Of a DNA stretch of 64,000 nt, positions 25,241-33,707 are shown one piece after another. A program made the translations under genes and the position numbers. Source of the stretch: an uncultured Mucilaginibacter sp. (GTDB lineage: Bacteria; Bacteroidota; Bacteroidia; Sphingobacteriales; Sphingobacteriaceae); NCBI GenBank assembly GCA_903864275.1, contig CAIPFE010000022.1, positions 62,001 to 126,000 of the forward strand, written 5' to 3'. Position 1 is the stretch's first letter, and every line of letters starts with the position of its first letter. The notes beneath the pieces were generated by a model. It made no database searches, was not told the DNA's origin, and was given only the letters and a program-made list of their open reading frames with translations.

Positions 25241-25767
25241 CCTTTTCTTGCCGCCTTCTTATCCACCACCGCCTTTTGCTTATCCTTCGCAGTACTATGG
25301 TCAATGTAGCGGATTATTCCTTTTGAAAAAAGTAAAATCAATCCTATCGCCAGCAAAATCAAACCATCAGTCAGGTATCCCCAAACACTGTTTACCGGGA
25401 ACAATTTGGCTGGCAGCTGGAAAAAACCATGTACAAGGTTCCAGCCCAAATAGCCCAGGTTATATAATCCGAAAGCCAGCACAAAGATGATAACCGAATT
25501 TATCCAGTGCCAATTCCGTTTTGATGATATGGACCAGGAGATGATGTAAGCAGCCAATAACCCAAAATTGCCTGATTGCCTGATAAACTCTTTATCCCTT
25601 ATAAATCTGCCGCGGTCGTTTAACAGCAGCATGTGTTCTGAACTGAGGTGCAGGAAAGCATAATCGTGCAAAAAAGCAAGGGTAAAAAACGCATATGCAA
25701 AAAACCAAAAGGCAATAAAATGGATGATCATCAACCTGGCATTCAAATTCGACACAAAACTTTTCAT
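25234..25767 (-). CDS. Four-helix membrane protein of unknown function
   Basis: 177 residues with hydrophobic segments near 12-34 (LMIIHFIAFWFFAYAFFTLAFLH), 67-80, 87-110 (WINSVIIFVLAFGLYNLGYLGW) and 128-148 (GYLTDGLILLAIGLILLF), and a basic C-terminal tail (KDKQKAVVDKKAARKGK). LHDYAFLHLSSEHMLLLNDRG after helix 1 may be a periplasmic loop. I recognise similar Bacteroidota proteins only as hypothetical. Transcribed alone. Confidence 0.75.
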   Translation of the reverse strand: MKSFVSNLNARLMIIHFIAFWFFAYAFFTLAFLHDYAFLHLSSEHMLLLNDRGRFIRDKEFIRQSGNFGLLAAYIISWSISSKRNWHWINSVIIFVLAFGLYNLGYLGWNLVHGFFQLPAKLFPVNSVWGYLTDGLILLAIGLILLFSKGIIRYIDHSTAKDKQKAVVDKKAARKGK

Positions 25768-25849
25768 AATAATTTTAGGTGAACTGCAATATTAATATTT
25801 TGCACGGAAATTAACGCCGTAAAATGATATCTTCGTAGAATTAAGTATT

Positions 25850-25916
25850 TCGGGGTTGTAAGGGTTGGAAAAAGTTGTAAGGGTTGTAGAGGTTGTAAGA
25901 AGTTGTAAAGGTTAGG
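25850..25916. repeat. Word repeat, GGTTGTAAG type
   Basis: Six degenerate copies of GGTTGTAAG (GGGTTGTAAGGG, AGTTGTAAGGG, GGTTGTAGAGG, GGTTGTAAGAAG, AGTTGTAAAGG). The same word, with its complement, is found at 45270-45395. It sits between divergent genes rather than at a gene end. Confidence 0.65.
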
Positions 25917-25986
25917 GAACTGGGAAATCCTTCTTTCGGACTAAAAAAACATTCACTAATTCAATAATTCAGTAATTCAAACCTAA

Positions 25987-26721
25987 ATGGAAGTACACCA
26001 TCACCCTGAACTGCCTCACGGCGAAAAAAAGCATTTAAAAGAATATTTCCTTGAATTTCTGATGATCTTTTTGGCGGTGACCATGGGATTTATTGCGGAA
26101 AACCTCAGGGAGCATTTTTCAGATAACTCCAAAGAACGCGAGTACATCACGGGTATGATAAAAAACCTGGAGGTTGATACCGTGCAAATAAAAAACGTGG
26201 TCGCGCTTACCTGGCAGCAAATTGACGGTATTGACAGTTTGCGAAAAGTTTCAAAGGATAAGCTTTCGCAAATAAAAGTGCAGGATTCGCTGTACCTGTT
26301 CACCAGCAAATACCTTTTTTATGCCAATAGCTTTAAAAACGACGATATTACCTTATCGCAGCTGAGAAATGCGGGCGGCTACCGGCTGATACGCAATGCC
26401 GACGTACTGGACAGTATAGCGGTGTACGAATCAAGGATCCACGATCTGACTGATGAATTTAATGATATGTTTACCTCGCTTGAAAAAGCGCGCGATAATG
26501 CCAATTTGGTGTTCGACTTAAATGCCGGGCAGAATTTTCATCTACACCCAACCTCAACGCCTGTTTTAATAACAAGCGACAAGGAAAAAATATACAATTA
26601 TTACAATAGCTGTTGGCTCGTTTTGCTGGGCTTAAATGGTTACAACGAGATGCTGGGCGAGCATTATAAATACAGCAGCCGCCTTATTGCTTACCTAAAA
26701 AGGGAATATAATGTGGAATAA
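25987..26721 (+). CDS. Conserved Bacteroidota protein with one membrane helix
   Basis: 244 residues. A His-rich N-terminus (MEVHHHPELPHGEKKHLKEY) leads into a membrane segment (FLEFLMIFLAVTMGFIAENLRE, about 21-42), followed by a long helical domain (EREYITGMIKNLEVDTVQIKNVV; TLSQLRNAGGYRLIRNADVLDSIAVYE). This HHHxE...FLEFLMIFLAVTxGFxAE head is a recurrent Bacteroidota family without known function. It overlaps the BASS transporter gene by 11 bp, so the two are translated together and it may be an accessory of the transporter. Confidence 0.75.
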   Translation: MEVHHHPELPHGEKKHLKEYFLEFLMIFLAVTMGFIAENLREHFSDNSKEREYITGMIKNLEVDTVQIKNVVALTWQQIDGIDSLRKVSKDKLSQIKVQDSLYLFTSKYLFYANSFKNDDITLSQLRNAGGYRLIRNADVLDSIAVYESRIHDLTDEFNDMFTSLEKARDNANLVFDLNAGQNFHLHPTSTPVLITSDKEKIYNYYNSCWLVLLGLNGYNEMLGEHYKYSSRLIAYLKREYNVE

Positions 26722-27832
26722 AGGCTACTACGCGGCATCTGTTTTTCTGCTGCTGTTTATTGGCCTTAGCTTTTCAGGATATGCCGCCGAAAGCGGCTGG
26801 GCGCTGCTGCTTTTCTTTATTTCGCTTGGTATCGCATTTCGCGGCAGCGCCAAACTAAAAGGCTTTTCGTTTACCACCATGATATTTGGCGTTGTTAGCG
26901 CGGGCATGTATTACCCGCAATATTTTTTGCATGCCGGCGGCTTTAAACTAACCGCGCTAATTATCCCGTTGCTGCAGCTTATCATGTTTGGCATGGGCTG
27001 CGAATTAAGCTTAAAAGACCTGGCAACCGTAATAAAAATGCCAAAGGCCATAGCAGTCGGTGTAATATGCCATTATACGGTAATGCCGCTTGTTGGCTTT
27101 ACACTGGCCAGCCTGTTTAATTTCCCGAAGGAAATAGCAGCCGGTATCATTTTAGTGGGTTGCTGCCCAAGCGGGCTGGCATCGAATGTAATGTCGTACC
27201 TGGCGAAGGCAAACCTGGCACTATCAATAGCAGTAACTACTGTTTCAAACCTGCTTGCCCCGCTGCTGACGCCCCTGCTGATGCATTTGCTGGCGGGTAA
27301 GTTCGTTGCTGTTGATTTTGGGGCTATGGCCTGGGATACCACCAAAGTGGTGATCATCCCGATATTCGCAGGCTTATTATTTGACTACTTGGTAAGAGGG
27401 CGGCTCAAATGGCTGGACAAGCTGATGCCACTGGTGTCGATGGTTTCTATTGGTGTAATTATCCTGATCATAACTTCTGCAGGCAGGGACAACCTGGTAA
27501 AAGTAGGTTTATTGTTGGTAGCGGCTGAACTTATCCACAACCTAACCGGGTACACACTGGGTTACTGGCTGAGCCGTTTATTAGGGTTTAAAGAAAGGGA
27601 ATGCCGCACCATATCACTGGAGGTGGGCATGCAAAACAGTGGCCTTGCATCCGGGCTGGCATTATTAATGGGTGGCGTGGCAACTATTGGCCTCGCCCCT
27701 GCCATATTTGGGGCGCTGATGAACGTGACCGGATCGTCGCTGGCTACCTGGTGGCATGGGAGATTACCGGAGGAGAAGGGCCCCAATGCTATTAAGTTAA
27801 GAGCGGACCCCAGCGGGGTCAAAGGTCGGTAG
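26711..27832 (+). CDS. Bile acid:sodium symporter family (BASS) transporter
   Basis: 373 residues, about ten membrane segments. Family features include MFGMGCELSLKDL, the unwound-helix region VGCCPSGLASNVMSYLAKANLALSIAVTTVSN, and EVGMQNSGLASGLAL. BASS proteins carry organic anions (pyruvate, bile acids, pantoate and others) with sodium, and this one's substrate is unknown. The last 12 or so residues (KLRADPSGVKGR) are encoded by a GACCCCAGCGGGGTC palindrome and look like a repeat element that extended the C-terminus. Confidence 0.9.
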   Translation: MWNKGYYAASVFLLLFIGLSFSGYAAESGWALLLFFISLGIAFRGSAKLKGFSFTTMIFGVVSAGMYYPQYFLHAGGFKLTALIIPLLQLIMFGMGCELSLKDLATVIKMPKAIAVGVICHYTVMPLVGFTLASLFNFPKEIAAGIILVGCCPSGLASNVMSYLAKANLALSIAVTTVSNLLAPLLTPLLMHLLAGKFVAVDFGAMAWDTTKVVIIPIFAGLLFDYLVRGRLKWLDKLMPLVSMVSIGVIILIITSAGRDNLVKVGLLLVAAELIHNLTGYTLGYWLSRLLGFKERECRTISLEVGMQNSGLASGLALLMGGVATIGLAPAIFGALMNVTGSSLATWWHGRLPEEKGPNAIKLRADPSGVKGR

Positions 27833-27853
27833 CAAAAAAACGAAGGAAAATAC

Positions 27854-27899
27854 CGTGCCATCGGTACGGAACCTGGCAAAGTTGCGTACCGACGGCACG
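27854..27899. repeat. Inverted repeat downstream of the BASS gene
   Basis: CGTGCCATCGGTACG and CGTACCGACGGCACG match in 14 of 15 positions around a loop of about 16 nt. It lies just after the BASS stop at 27832. There is no T run on the plus strand, so it is a REP-like hairpin rather than a standard terminator. The rest of 27833-28044 shows no gene. Confidence 0.7.
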
Positions 27900-28044
27900 C
27901 TAAAAGGATTATCTTGAATTTTCTACCGACGTTTAGCACCTGACGGCGCTATCGAAATTTTTATAATTTCTTAATTTAATAGCATTGACAAGACCCCGGA
28001 TACTCCGGATAAAAAACTACATTAGCCTATAAAAAACCATAGCA

Positions 28045-29646
28045 ATGAGATCAAATGCACACCGCCTACAGGAAAGGGTTAGCCTTTATACACTTTTATT
28101 AGTGATGATATGCTTTTTGGCAAACACTGCAAAAGCACAATCGCCGAATGAGCAAACGCGGCCACGAATAGTGGTTACTGCCGATCCCGAACTTGACGAT
28201 AACAATTCATTGATCCGTTTTTTGCTGAATAGCTGTGATCTGGATGTGGAGGGGCTTATTTATGCAAGCAGCGGTTACCATTGGAAAGGGGATGGAAAAG
28301 GCACCAAATGGTATGTTCCCGGAAGGGAATATGCACGCTTCGGTTTGGATACCTGCCCATGCGAAAGCTGGCGATGGGCTAAAGATGAGCGCTTTATTCA
28401 TAATGCCGTTGAAGCTTATGAGAAGGTTTACCCGAACCTGGTAGTGCATAACCCCAACTACCCCTCGCCCGAATTACTGAAGTCAAAGATCAGGTACGGA
28501 AATATTGAATTTGACGGGGATTTTTCTAAAAATTCGCCTGGCTCGGACCTCATCAGGTCGTTGATACTGGATGATAAGCCGGGAAAGCTATTTATCACAG
28601 CCTGGGGAGGACAAAGCACGATAGCGCGGGCGCTCAAATCGATCCAGGACGAATACGAGAATACCACGCAATGGGAAGCGATCAAAAAGAAAATATCCCA
28701 TAAAGTAGTATTGCTGCCATCCGGCGACCAGGATGATACCTATGCTAAATATATAAAACCCAACTGGCCCGATATTGAATACCGGCAATTCAGCGGGGGG
28801 CCTAACTATGGCTTCGCCGCCCAGCTGCATGCAAAACCGGCGGATTCGGTTTATTTCACATCTTCGTGGACGAAGGAAAATGTTTCAAATCGCGGGCCAT
28901 TAGGCGCATTGTACCGGGTATGGGGCGATGGAAAACAAATGGTAAAAGGCGACCACATGGATTTTTTCGGTTTTTCGGGTTACACCAGCGACCAATTAAG
29001 GAAGATGGGCTATGTTGTATGGATGCCCATTCAGCAAAAAGGCGCGTGGATAGGTGAAGGGGATGACTTTACTTACATGAATATGCTGGGGAATGGGTTG
29101 CGCGCTTATGAGGCAGGTTCTTACGGCGGATGGGGCGGCCGGGTTGTTGGTGACCGGCAGGCGAACCCTTTTTCACTTTCAACAACTGATACATCCCAAA
29201 AAGCGATGGCTGCTGCTCTTAGTTCGGCGACTGAGCAGTTAAATAAAAGTGCAAAGGCATTCCCGGATTTCTTCCCTGCAGCCCAACTCGACTTTGCGGC
29301 CCGCCTTAAATGGTCGTTAACACCAAAGTATTCCGACGCGAACCATTTACCTATTGCAGCAATCGAAGGGCCTTTAAACGTTTTAGCATCCCCCGGAGAA
29401 ACCATCAGATTAAATGGAAAAGTTTCAGATCCCGATGGAAATAAAGTATCCATTAAGTGGTGGCAATTCCAGGTTGGGACTTATCCAGGTAACGTCGCGC
29501 TTTCGAACGCGAATACTGTGCACGTAAAAGTACTTATTCCGAAAGATGCGGTTTCAGGGCAAACGATCCATGTTATTTTGGAGGTAACGGACGATGGGTC
29601 GCCGGCGCTTACGGCGTATCAGCGGGTGGTTGTTACTGTAAAATAG
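28045..29646 (+). CDS. DUF1593 protein, nucleoside hydrolase-like, secreted
   Basis: 533 residues with a signal peptide ending near NTAKAQ. RPRIVVTADPELDDNNSLIRFLL has the Asp-rich start of nucleoside hydrolase-like folds (compare DxDxxxDD). The middle contains LFITAWGGQSTIARALKSI and VVWMPIQQKGAWIGEGDDFTYMNMLGNGLRAYEAGSYGGWGGR, both typical of DUF1593 (Sde182-type) proteins. A C-terminal Ig-like sandwich follows (GETIRLNGKVSDPDGNKVSIKWW). Such proteins are thought to act on polysaccharides or glycosides outside the cell. The substrate is unknown. Confidence 0.9.
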   Translation: MRSNAHRLQERVSLYTLLLVMICFLANTAKAQSPNEQTRPRIVVTADPELDDNNSLIRFLLNSCDLDVEGLIYASSGYHWKGDGKGTKWYVPGREYARFGLDTCPCESWRWAKDERFIHNAVEAYEKVYPNLVVHNPNYPSPELLKSKIRYGNIEFDGDFSKNSPGSDLIRSLILDDKPGKLFITAWGGQSTIARALKSIQDEYENTTQWEAIKKKISHKVVLLPSGDQDDTYAKYIKPNWPDIEYRQFSGGPNYGFAAQLHAKPADSVYFTSSWTKENVSNRGPLGALYRVWGDGKQMVKGDHMDFFGFSGYTSDQLRKMGYVVWMPIQQKGAWIGEGDDFTYMNMLGNGLRAYEAGSYGGWGGRVVGDRQANPFSLSTTDTSQKAMAAALSSATEQLNKSAKAFPDFFPAAQLDFAARLKWSLTPKYSDANHLPIAAIEGPLNVLASPGETIRLNGKVSDPDGNKVSIKWWQFQVGTYPGNVALSNANTVHVKVLIPKDAVSGQTIHVILEVTDDGSPALTAYQRVVVTVK

Positions 29647-29687
29647 TATGCTTCTATGTCGTTTTGCGTGGATAAGATTGTGAATAT

Positions 29688-29746
29688 AGATGCGTAGGCT
29701 CGACCAATGTCCGGCAACTGGTGGACATGGTCGAGCCCACGCATCT
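29688..29746. repeat. Long hairpin between convergent genes
   Basis: A 25-nt arm (29688-29712) and a 24-nt arm (29723-29746) are complementary except for one bulged base and one mismatch: AGATGCGTAGGCTCGACC against GGTCGAGCCCACGCATCT. The loop is 10 nt. It sits between the DUF1593 gene and azoR, which converge, so it may end both transcripts without a T run. Confidence 0.78.
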
Positions 29747-29759
29747 TAAACGCATTTCT

Positions 29760-30362
29760 TTAATTCAAATAAATACTGCTGATCCCCTTTTCCAAAGCGG
29801 CATCCTGCAGGCCGGGCATCGAGGAGCCCTCAACGCGGAATACCGTAATATCGGTTAAGCCGATAAAGCCCAATACGGCTTTCAAATAAGGCTCAACAAA
29901 GTCGAAGGACTGCATCGGGCCGGTTGAATAAATTGCGCCTGATGACACAGCCAGGTACACTTTCTTGCCTTTGATCAATCCTTCGGGGCCACTTCCATCG
30001 TACTTAAACGTAACGCCAGCTCTTACAATATGATCAATCCACGCCTTTAGGGCCGAATGGATGCCAAAGTTGTAAAGTGGCGCCCCGATCACGATGATAT
30101 CCGCATCCAGTATTTCCTGTATGGCTGTTTCCGAATGTTTTACAGCCTCGATATTTGCAGGGCTCCTGCTTTCTGCAGGCGTATAAAAGGAGGTCAGGTG
30201 GGCTTCTTCCAGGTGGGGGAATTGCTGTGTAACCAGGTTGTTTTCTATAACTGTGCTGCCGGGGTATTCGGCTTTGATCTTTTCAATAATGGCATTTCCC
30301 AGTTTTATGCTGAAAGAGGCTGCTCCCCTCGGGCTCGAAATAATATGAAGTATTTTTTTCAT
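29760..30362 (-). CDS. azoR: FMN-dependent NADH-azoreductase
   Basis: 200 residues. Flavodoxin-like quinone/azo reductase of the AzoR type: KKILHIISSPRGAASFSIKLGNAIIEKI (FMN phosphate loop), IIVIGAPLYNFGIHSALKAWIDHIVRAGVTFKY, and GKKVYLAVSSGAIYS. It reduces quinones and azo compounds with NADH and protects against thiol and quinone stress. It is divergent from an HxlR regulator gene with a long palindrome between them, the normal arrangement for quinone- or aldehyde-sensing control. Confidence 0.94.
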   Translation of the reverse strand: MKKILHIISSPRGAASFSIKLGNAIIEKIKAEYPGSTVIENNLVTQQFPHLEEAHLTSFYTPAESRSPANIEAVKHSETAIQEILDADIIVIGAPLYNFGIHSALKAWIDHIVRAGVTFKYDGSGPEGLIKGKKVYLAVSSGAIYSTGPMQSFDFVEPYLKAVLGFIGLTDITVFRVEGSSMPGLQDAALEKGISSIYLN

Positions 30363-30419
30363 CGTTTTAAATTTTATCTCGTCAAATCTATGTACATTTG
30401 CTTATAAAATATTAGTAGT

Positions 30420-30449
30420 AAACAAAAGGTTAGTGGTAACCTTTTGTTT
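30420..30449. promoter_or_regulatory. 13-bp palindromic operator between azoR and hxlR-type gene
   Basis: AAACAAAAGGTTA (30420-30432) and TAACCTTTTGTTT (30437-30449) are perfect complements around GTGG. Its position 24 bp before the regulator start and 58 bp before azoR makes it the likely HxlR site, controlling both genes. A TACATTTG (-7-like) box lies upstream near 30392. Confidence 0.82.
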
Positions 30450-30472
30450 AGTTTTTTGAAAATCAAATAGTT

Positions 30473-30829
30473 ATGGATTCGACTATAGTAGCAAGGCCCC
30501 GCGATTGCGCGGGAATGTTAACAGCCATCGGCGATTCGCTGTATGTAATTGGCGGTAAATGGAAATTAAGGGTAATTGTGGCGTTGCGCGAAGGCAATAA
30601 ACGCTTCAACGAGATACAAAGGACCGTGGACGGCATTTCGGCCCGCGTATTATCGAGTGAACTGAAAGAACTGGAAATGAACGGCTTTGTTAAAAGGATC
30701 GTCCATGCGCAAACGCCCGTGGTGGTTGAATACCAGATCACAGAGTATGCAGATACCCTGGGCGAAGTACTGCGCACCCTGGCGGAATGGGGTATCATGC
30801 ACCGGAGTAAGATCAGGAAAGAAAGATAG
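30473..30829 (+). CDS. HxlR-family transcriptional regulator
   Basis: 118 residues. Winged helix of the HxlR type: DSLYVIGGKWKLRVIVALREGNKRFNEIQRTVDGISARVLSSELKELEMNGFVKRIV, then the wing (VVVEYQITEYADTLGEVLRTLAEWG). Cys15 in the N-terminal RPRDCAGM segment matches the redox or electrophile-sensing cysteine of related regulators (HypR, YodB). It probably represses azoR and itself until quinone or electrophile stress modifies the Cys. Confidence 0.93.
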   Translation: MDSTIVARPRDCAGMLTAIGDSLYVIGGKWKLRVIVALREGNKRFNEIQRTVDGISARVLSSELKELEMNGFVKRIVHAQTPVVVEYQITEYADTLGEVLRTLAEWGIMHRSKIRKER

Positions 30830-30864
30830 TTTGTGGAGTCCGAGGTCGGAAGTCAGAAGTCATG

Positions 30865-30878
30865 CCGATAGCTATCGG
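30865..30878. repeat. CCGATAGCTATCGG palindrome inside a word repeat
   Basis: A perfect 14-bp palindrome, the same as the core at 23668-23685. It is embedded in GAGTCCGAGGTCGGAAGTC-type words (30832-30885) between the HxlR gene and the glycosyltransferase start. Confidence 0.6.
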
Positions 30879-30905
30879 GAGCAGAATTTTTTTAATCACC
30901 TTCCA

Positions 30906-32174
30906 TTGAAAATAGGAATCTTTACTTATGGAACGCGGGGCGATGTGCAGCCATACATTGCGCTGGCTTTGGGCCTTATGGAAAAGGGACACCAGGTAAC
31001 CCTGGCTGCCCCTGAGAATTTTAAGGACTTTGTTGAAGGTTTCGGTATCGCTTTCCACCCGCTTTATGGAAATGTTGAAGAAGGGATGAATTCGGCGGAA
31101 GGGCGAAGCGTACTGCGAAGCGAAAACACCATTAAACTGATGAAGTATTTTTTTAAAGTGCTTCATGATGTAAGGGTTCCGTTGCGAAAAAGCTACCTGG
31201 AAGCATTTGATAAGGTTGATTTTATTATAGTGAATGCTGCGACACTTGTAATTACGAGTGCCATTGCCGAAAAACAAAACAAAAAACTTGCGCTCAGCTA
31301 TTTTATGCCGCCGGTTGTATCCACTGCAGAATTCCCGTTGGCTGATTTTGATTTTTTCAATTTCTCCTGGTATAACAAGCTAACTTATAAGTTGGCGCAT
31401 GCCTTTTACTGGAAATTTGTAAAGGAAGAAACCAATGAATTCAGGCGTGAATTAGGATTGCCTATGCTAACAGAAAACCTTGTTCATTACATCGATAAAC
31501 AAAAGCTGTTGGATTTAAATTGCATCAGCCCAACATTGTTCCCGCGACCAAAAGATTGGGAGGAAAACCATAAAATAACCGGCTTTTTACCAATTCCAAA
31601 CCGGTACAGGGAAGACCATCCGTTGGATGAAATCCCGGCAGCGTTAAGCGATTGGTTAGCGCAAGGTGAGAAACCAATATATATGGGCTTTGGCAGCAAC
31701 GGCATTGGGAATACCGCGAAATTTGCGGGTATGCTAAATGACATCCTGGCTAAAACCAATGAGCGGGTGTTATTTTGTACAGGTTGGTCGCTGTTTGAAA
31801 ACTTACCGGTACATAAAAATCTATTAGTAACAAAATATGTAAACCACGAGGCCATTTTACCAAAATGTAATGCGGGTATATTTCATGGTGGCGCAGGTAC
31901 GCTGGCGACTATGTTAAGAAATAATTTGCCGGTAATTATTATCTCATTTTATACAGACCAACCAACCTGGGGTAAAATAATAGAACGGATGAATTTGGGT
32001 GTCCATATCCCGGTTAAAAAACTCAGTTCCGAAAAGCTATTGGCAGCAATAACCTATGTTCAAACCGACGAATTAAAGAAAAATGTTGCCACAATTGGAC
32101 AGCGGGTGAGAGAAGAGAATGGCGTTGAAAACGCGATAAGGGAGATTGAGAAGTATTTTGATGTGATCACTTGA
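30906..32174 (+). CDS. UGT-like glycosyltransferase (GT1), TTG start
   Basis: About 422 residues from the TTG at 30906 (reads MKIGIFTYGTRGDVQPYIAL). In-frame ATGs exist upstream but lie in the HxlR gene and repeat DNA, giving unnatural protein, and the first in-frame ATG downstream would cut the N-terminal domain. The N-terminal GTRGDVQPYIALALGLMEKGHQVTLAAPENF and C-terminal VNHEAILPKCNAGIFHGGAGTLATMLRNNLPVIIISFYTDQPTWGKIIER (HGGAGT donor site) are typical of macrolide/sterol/flavonoid-type glycosyltransferases. The acceptor is unknown. Confidence 0.87.
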   Translation: MKIGIFTYGTRGDVQPYIALALGLMEKGHQVTLAAPENFKDFVEGFGIAFHPLYGNVEEGMNSAEGRSVLRSENTIKLMKYFFKVLHDVRVPLRKSYLEAFDKVDFIIVNAATLVITSAIAEKQNKKLALSYFMPPVVSTAEFPLADFDFFNFSWYNKLTYKLAHAFYWKFVKEETNEFRRELGLPMLTENLVHYIDKQKLLDLNCISPTLFPRPKDWEENHKITGFLPIPNRYREDHPLDEIPAALSDWLAQGEKPIYMGFGSNGIGNTAKFAGMLNDILAKTNERVLFCTGWSLFENLPVHKNLLVTKYVNHEAILPKCNAGIFHGGAGTLATMLRNNLPVIIISFYTDQPTWGKIIERMNLGVHIPVKKLSSEKLLAAITYVQTDELKKNVATIGQRVREENGVENAIREIEKYFDVIT

Positions 32175-32255
32175 GAACGATTATATGCTACCAAGGCTTT
32201 TAAGAATCTTTACGAATTAATTGTGCTATCGCATAAGACAAATGCTTCATTACTA

Positions 32256-32936
32256 TCAAAAACTTTGCCCTATTGAAAGATAAAATGTAATGGTTTTGAA
32301 TTGGCTGGCATCAAAACCAGAAGTATTGTTTTGCATAACGTCCGTCAGGCCAAAATCGATATTGGCGCTTATTGACCAACCCTTTGCGCCCTGGAACCCC
32401 AGCACAGTACTTACGCCAAAATCAGATGACTTAAAATCACCATTTTTGCCAAAGCTGATTTTATAAACTATCGGATCGAAGGTAGAAATGGTTTGCCTGT
32501 TCGTGCCATTTAGGCCGTAAGCATAAAAAGGGCCGGCGCCTAAAAAAATATTTGCCCCGTCACCAACGGGCAAATGACCAATTAAGTCGGTATTGACTTG
32601 CAGGTAATGTAGTTTGTATTCATCATAAACATCAACATTATTCTCCGAATTATCCACGTAAACGGCATCCATCGTCCCTCCCATGCCAGCATAAAATATA
32701 CCGGGCCTGACAGAAAAATAATCATTAAATTTAATGTCCGCATTAAAGCCTATGGAGAACGGGTTTGCCGCATCTGTGTAAACATATTGCCTGTTTGCGG
32801 ATTTCAGTTGTAAATAAGCCAGGTTTGAACCGCCCGCCAACCCAAATGTAATAGTGTTATCGCTGTTGCCGTAATTTTGTGCAAATGCACCAATCGCTGC
32901 AACTGTAGAAATTAACGTAAGTAAAAGCTTTTTCAT
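32256..32936 (-). CDS. Outer-membrane beta-barrel protein
   Basis: 226 residues from the ATG at 32936 (MKKLLLTLISTVAAIGAFAQN), which gives a proper signal peptide. A longer reading to 33101 adds 55 residues without signal-peptide character. The mature part alternates strands and Gly/aromatic residues (ITFGLAGGSNLAYLQLKSANRQYVYT; VRPGIFYAGMGGTMD; NIFLGAGPFYAYGLNG) and ends in LSIGQSF, an aromatic-terminal OMP signature. It fits PorT-like or outer-membrane beta-barrel families of Bacteroidota. Role unknown. Confidence 0.87.
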   Translation of the reverse strand: MKKLLLTLISTVAAIGAFAQNYGNSDNTITFGLAGGSNLAYLQLKSANRQYVYTDAANPFSIGFNADIKFNDYFSVRPGIFYAGMGGTMDAVYVDNSENNVDVYDEYKLHYLQVNTDLIGHLPVGDGANIFLGAGPFYAYGLNGTNRQTISTFDPIVYKISFGKNGDFKSSDFGVSTVLGFQGAKGWSISANIDFGLTDVMQNNTSGFDASQFKTITFYLSIGQSF

Positions 32937-33130
32937 AAATTCGATAAGGTTAGTAGCCTGAAGGTAAATGAACTTCCATGAATATTGAAACTGATTATTT
33001 ATATTCCAACAGTAAAACCTATAAGTATGTTTTGATCGTAACGCAATTATAAAAACATGCAAGGCTGGCTGGTGATTCATATTGTGTTTATTCATAGACA
33101 AAAAATAAAATCCCGGGTGATATATTAACT

Positions 33131-33149
33131 ATTTGTTACACTTGTTATT
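33131..33149 (+). promoter_or_regulatory. Promoter-like motif shared with 45923-45941
   Basis: ATTTGTTACACTTGTTATT lies 12 bp before the ECF sigma start at 33162. ATTTGTTACTCTTGTTATT, 18 of 19 identical, lies upstream of the Tat/GMC operon. Matching orientation and position suggest a common regulator or sigma factor. Confidence 0.4.
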
Positions 33150-33161
33150 AAAAACGTGTTT

Positions 33162-33707
33162 ATGGCAGATCGCAATTTTTTTGGCAGCACAGCCGCAGAG
33201 CGAGAGAAGGTTTTTATAGCCCTTTACAAAAAAGCATTCCCGGCGGTGGCAAAATATATAAGTAAAATGGGTGGCTCGTTCGACGAGGCAAAAGATATTT
33301 TCCAGGACGCACTGGTTATTTACTATGAAAAGACGGTAAGTGCAGCTATTGAACTGCAAACCAATGAACAGGCTTACCTGCTGGGCATAGCCAAACATTT
33401 ATGGGCCAAAAAGTTCAGGGAAAATGTGTTGCATACACCGCTTGATGCGCACCTTGAGAATATTATGGATGAGGAGGATGTGAACCTCTCCCCTGCCATG
33501 ATCTTGCACTATCTCGAAACGGCAGGCCAAAAATGCATGGAAATTCTGAAGGCCTTTTATTATGACAATTTGCCCGTAAACAAAATAACTGAACTGTTTG
33601 GCTACTCGGGCGTACGCTCGGCCACGGTGCAGAAATACAAGTGCATGGAAAAAGTAAGGGAAACCATTAAAGAAAAATCACTGACCTATGCGGACTTCGT
33701 TGAATGA
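33162..33707 (+). CDS. ECF-type RNA polymerase sigma factor
   Basis: 181 residues from the ATG at 33162 (MADRNFFG). An ATG two codons upstream is also possible. Region 2: LYKKAFPAVAKYISKMGGSFDEAKDIFQDALVIYYEKT. Region 4: KAFYYDNLPVNKITELFGYSGVRSATVQKYKCMEKVRETI. It directs RNA polymerase to a stress or surface regulon. The small gene at 33688 overlaps its end by 20 bp and clpP follows 11 bp later, so the three are one operon. Confidence 0.9.
   Translation: MADRNFFGSTAAEREKVFIALYKKAFPAVAKYISKMGGSFDEAKDIFQDALVIYYEKTVSAAIELQTNEQAYLLGIAKHLWAKKFRENVLHTPLDAHLENIMDEEDVNLSPAMILHYLETAGQKCMEILKAFYYDNLPVNKITELFGYSGVRSATVQKYKCMEKVRETIKEKSLTYADFVE

Noticed and set aside
30687..30905. Extended N-terminus of the glycosyltransferase from an ATG at 30687
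   Set aside because: The extension overlaps the HxlR gene in another frame and a word repeat, and does not resemble any leader.
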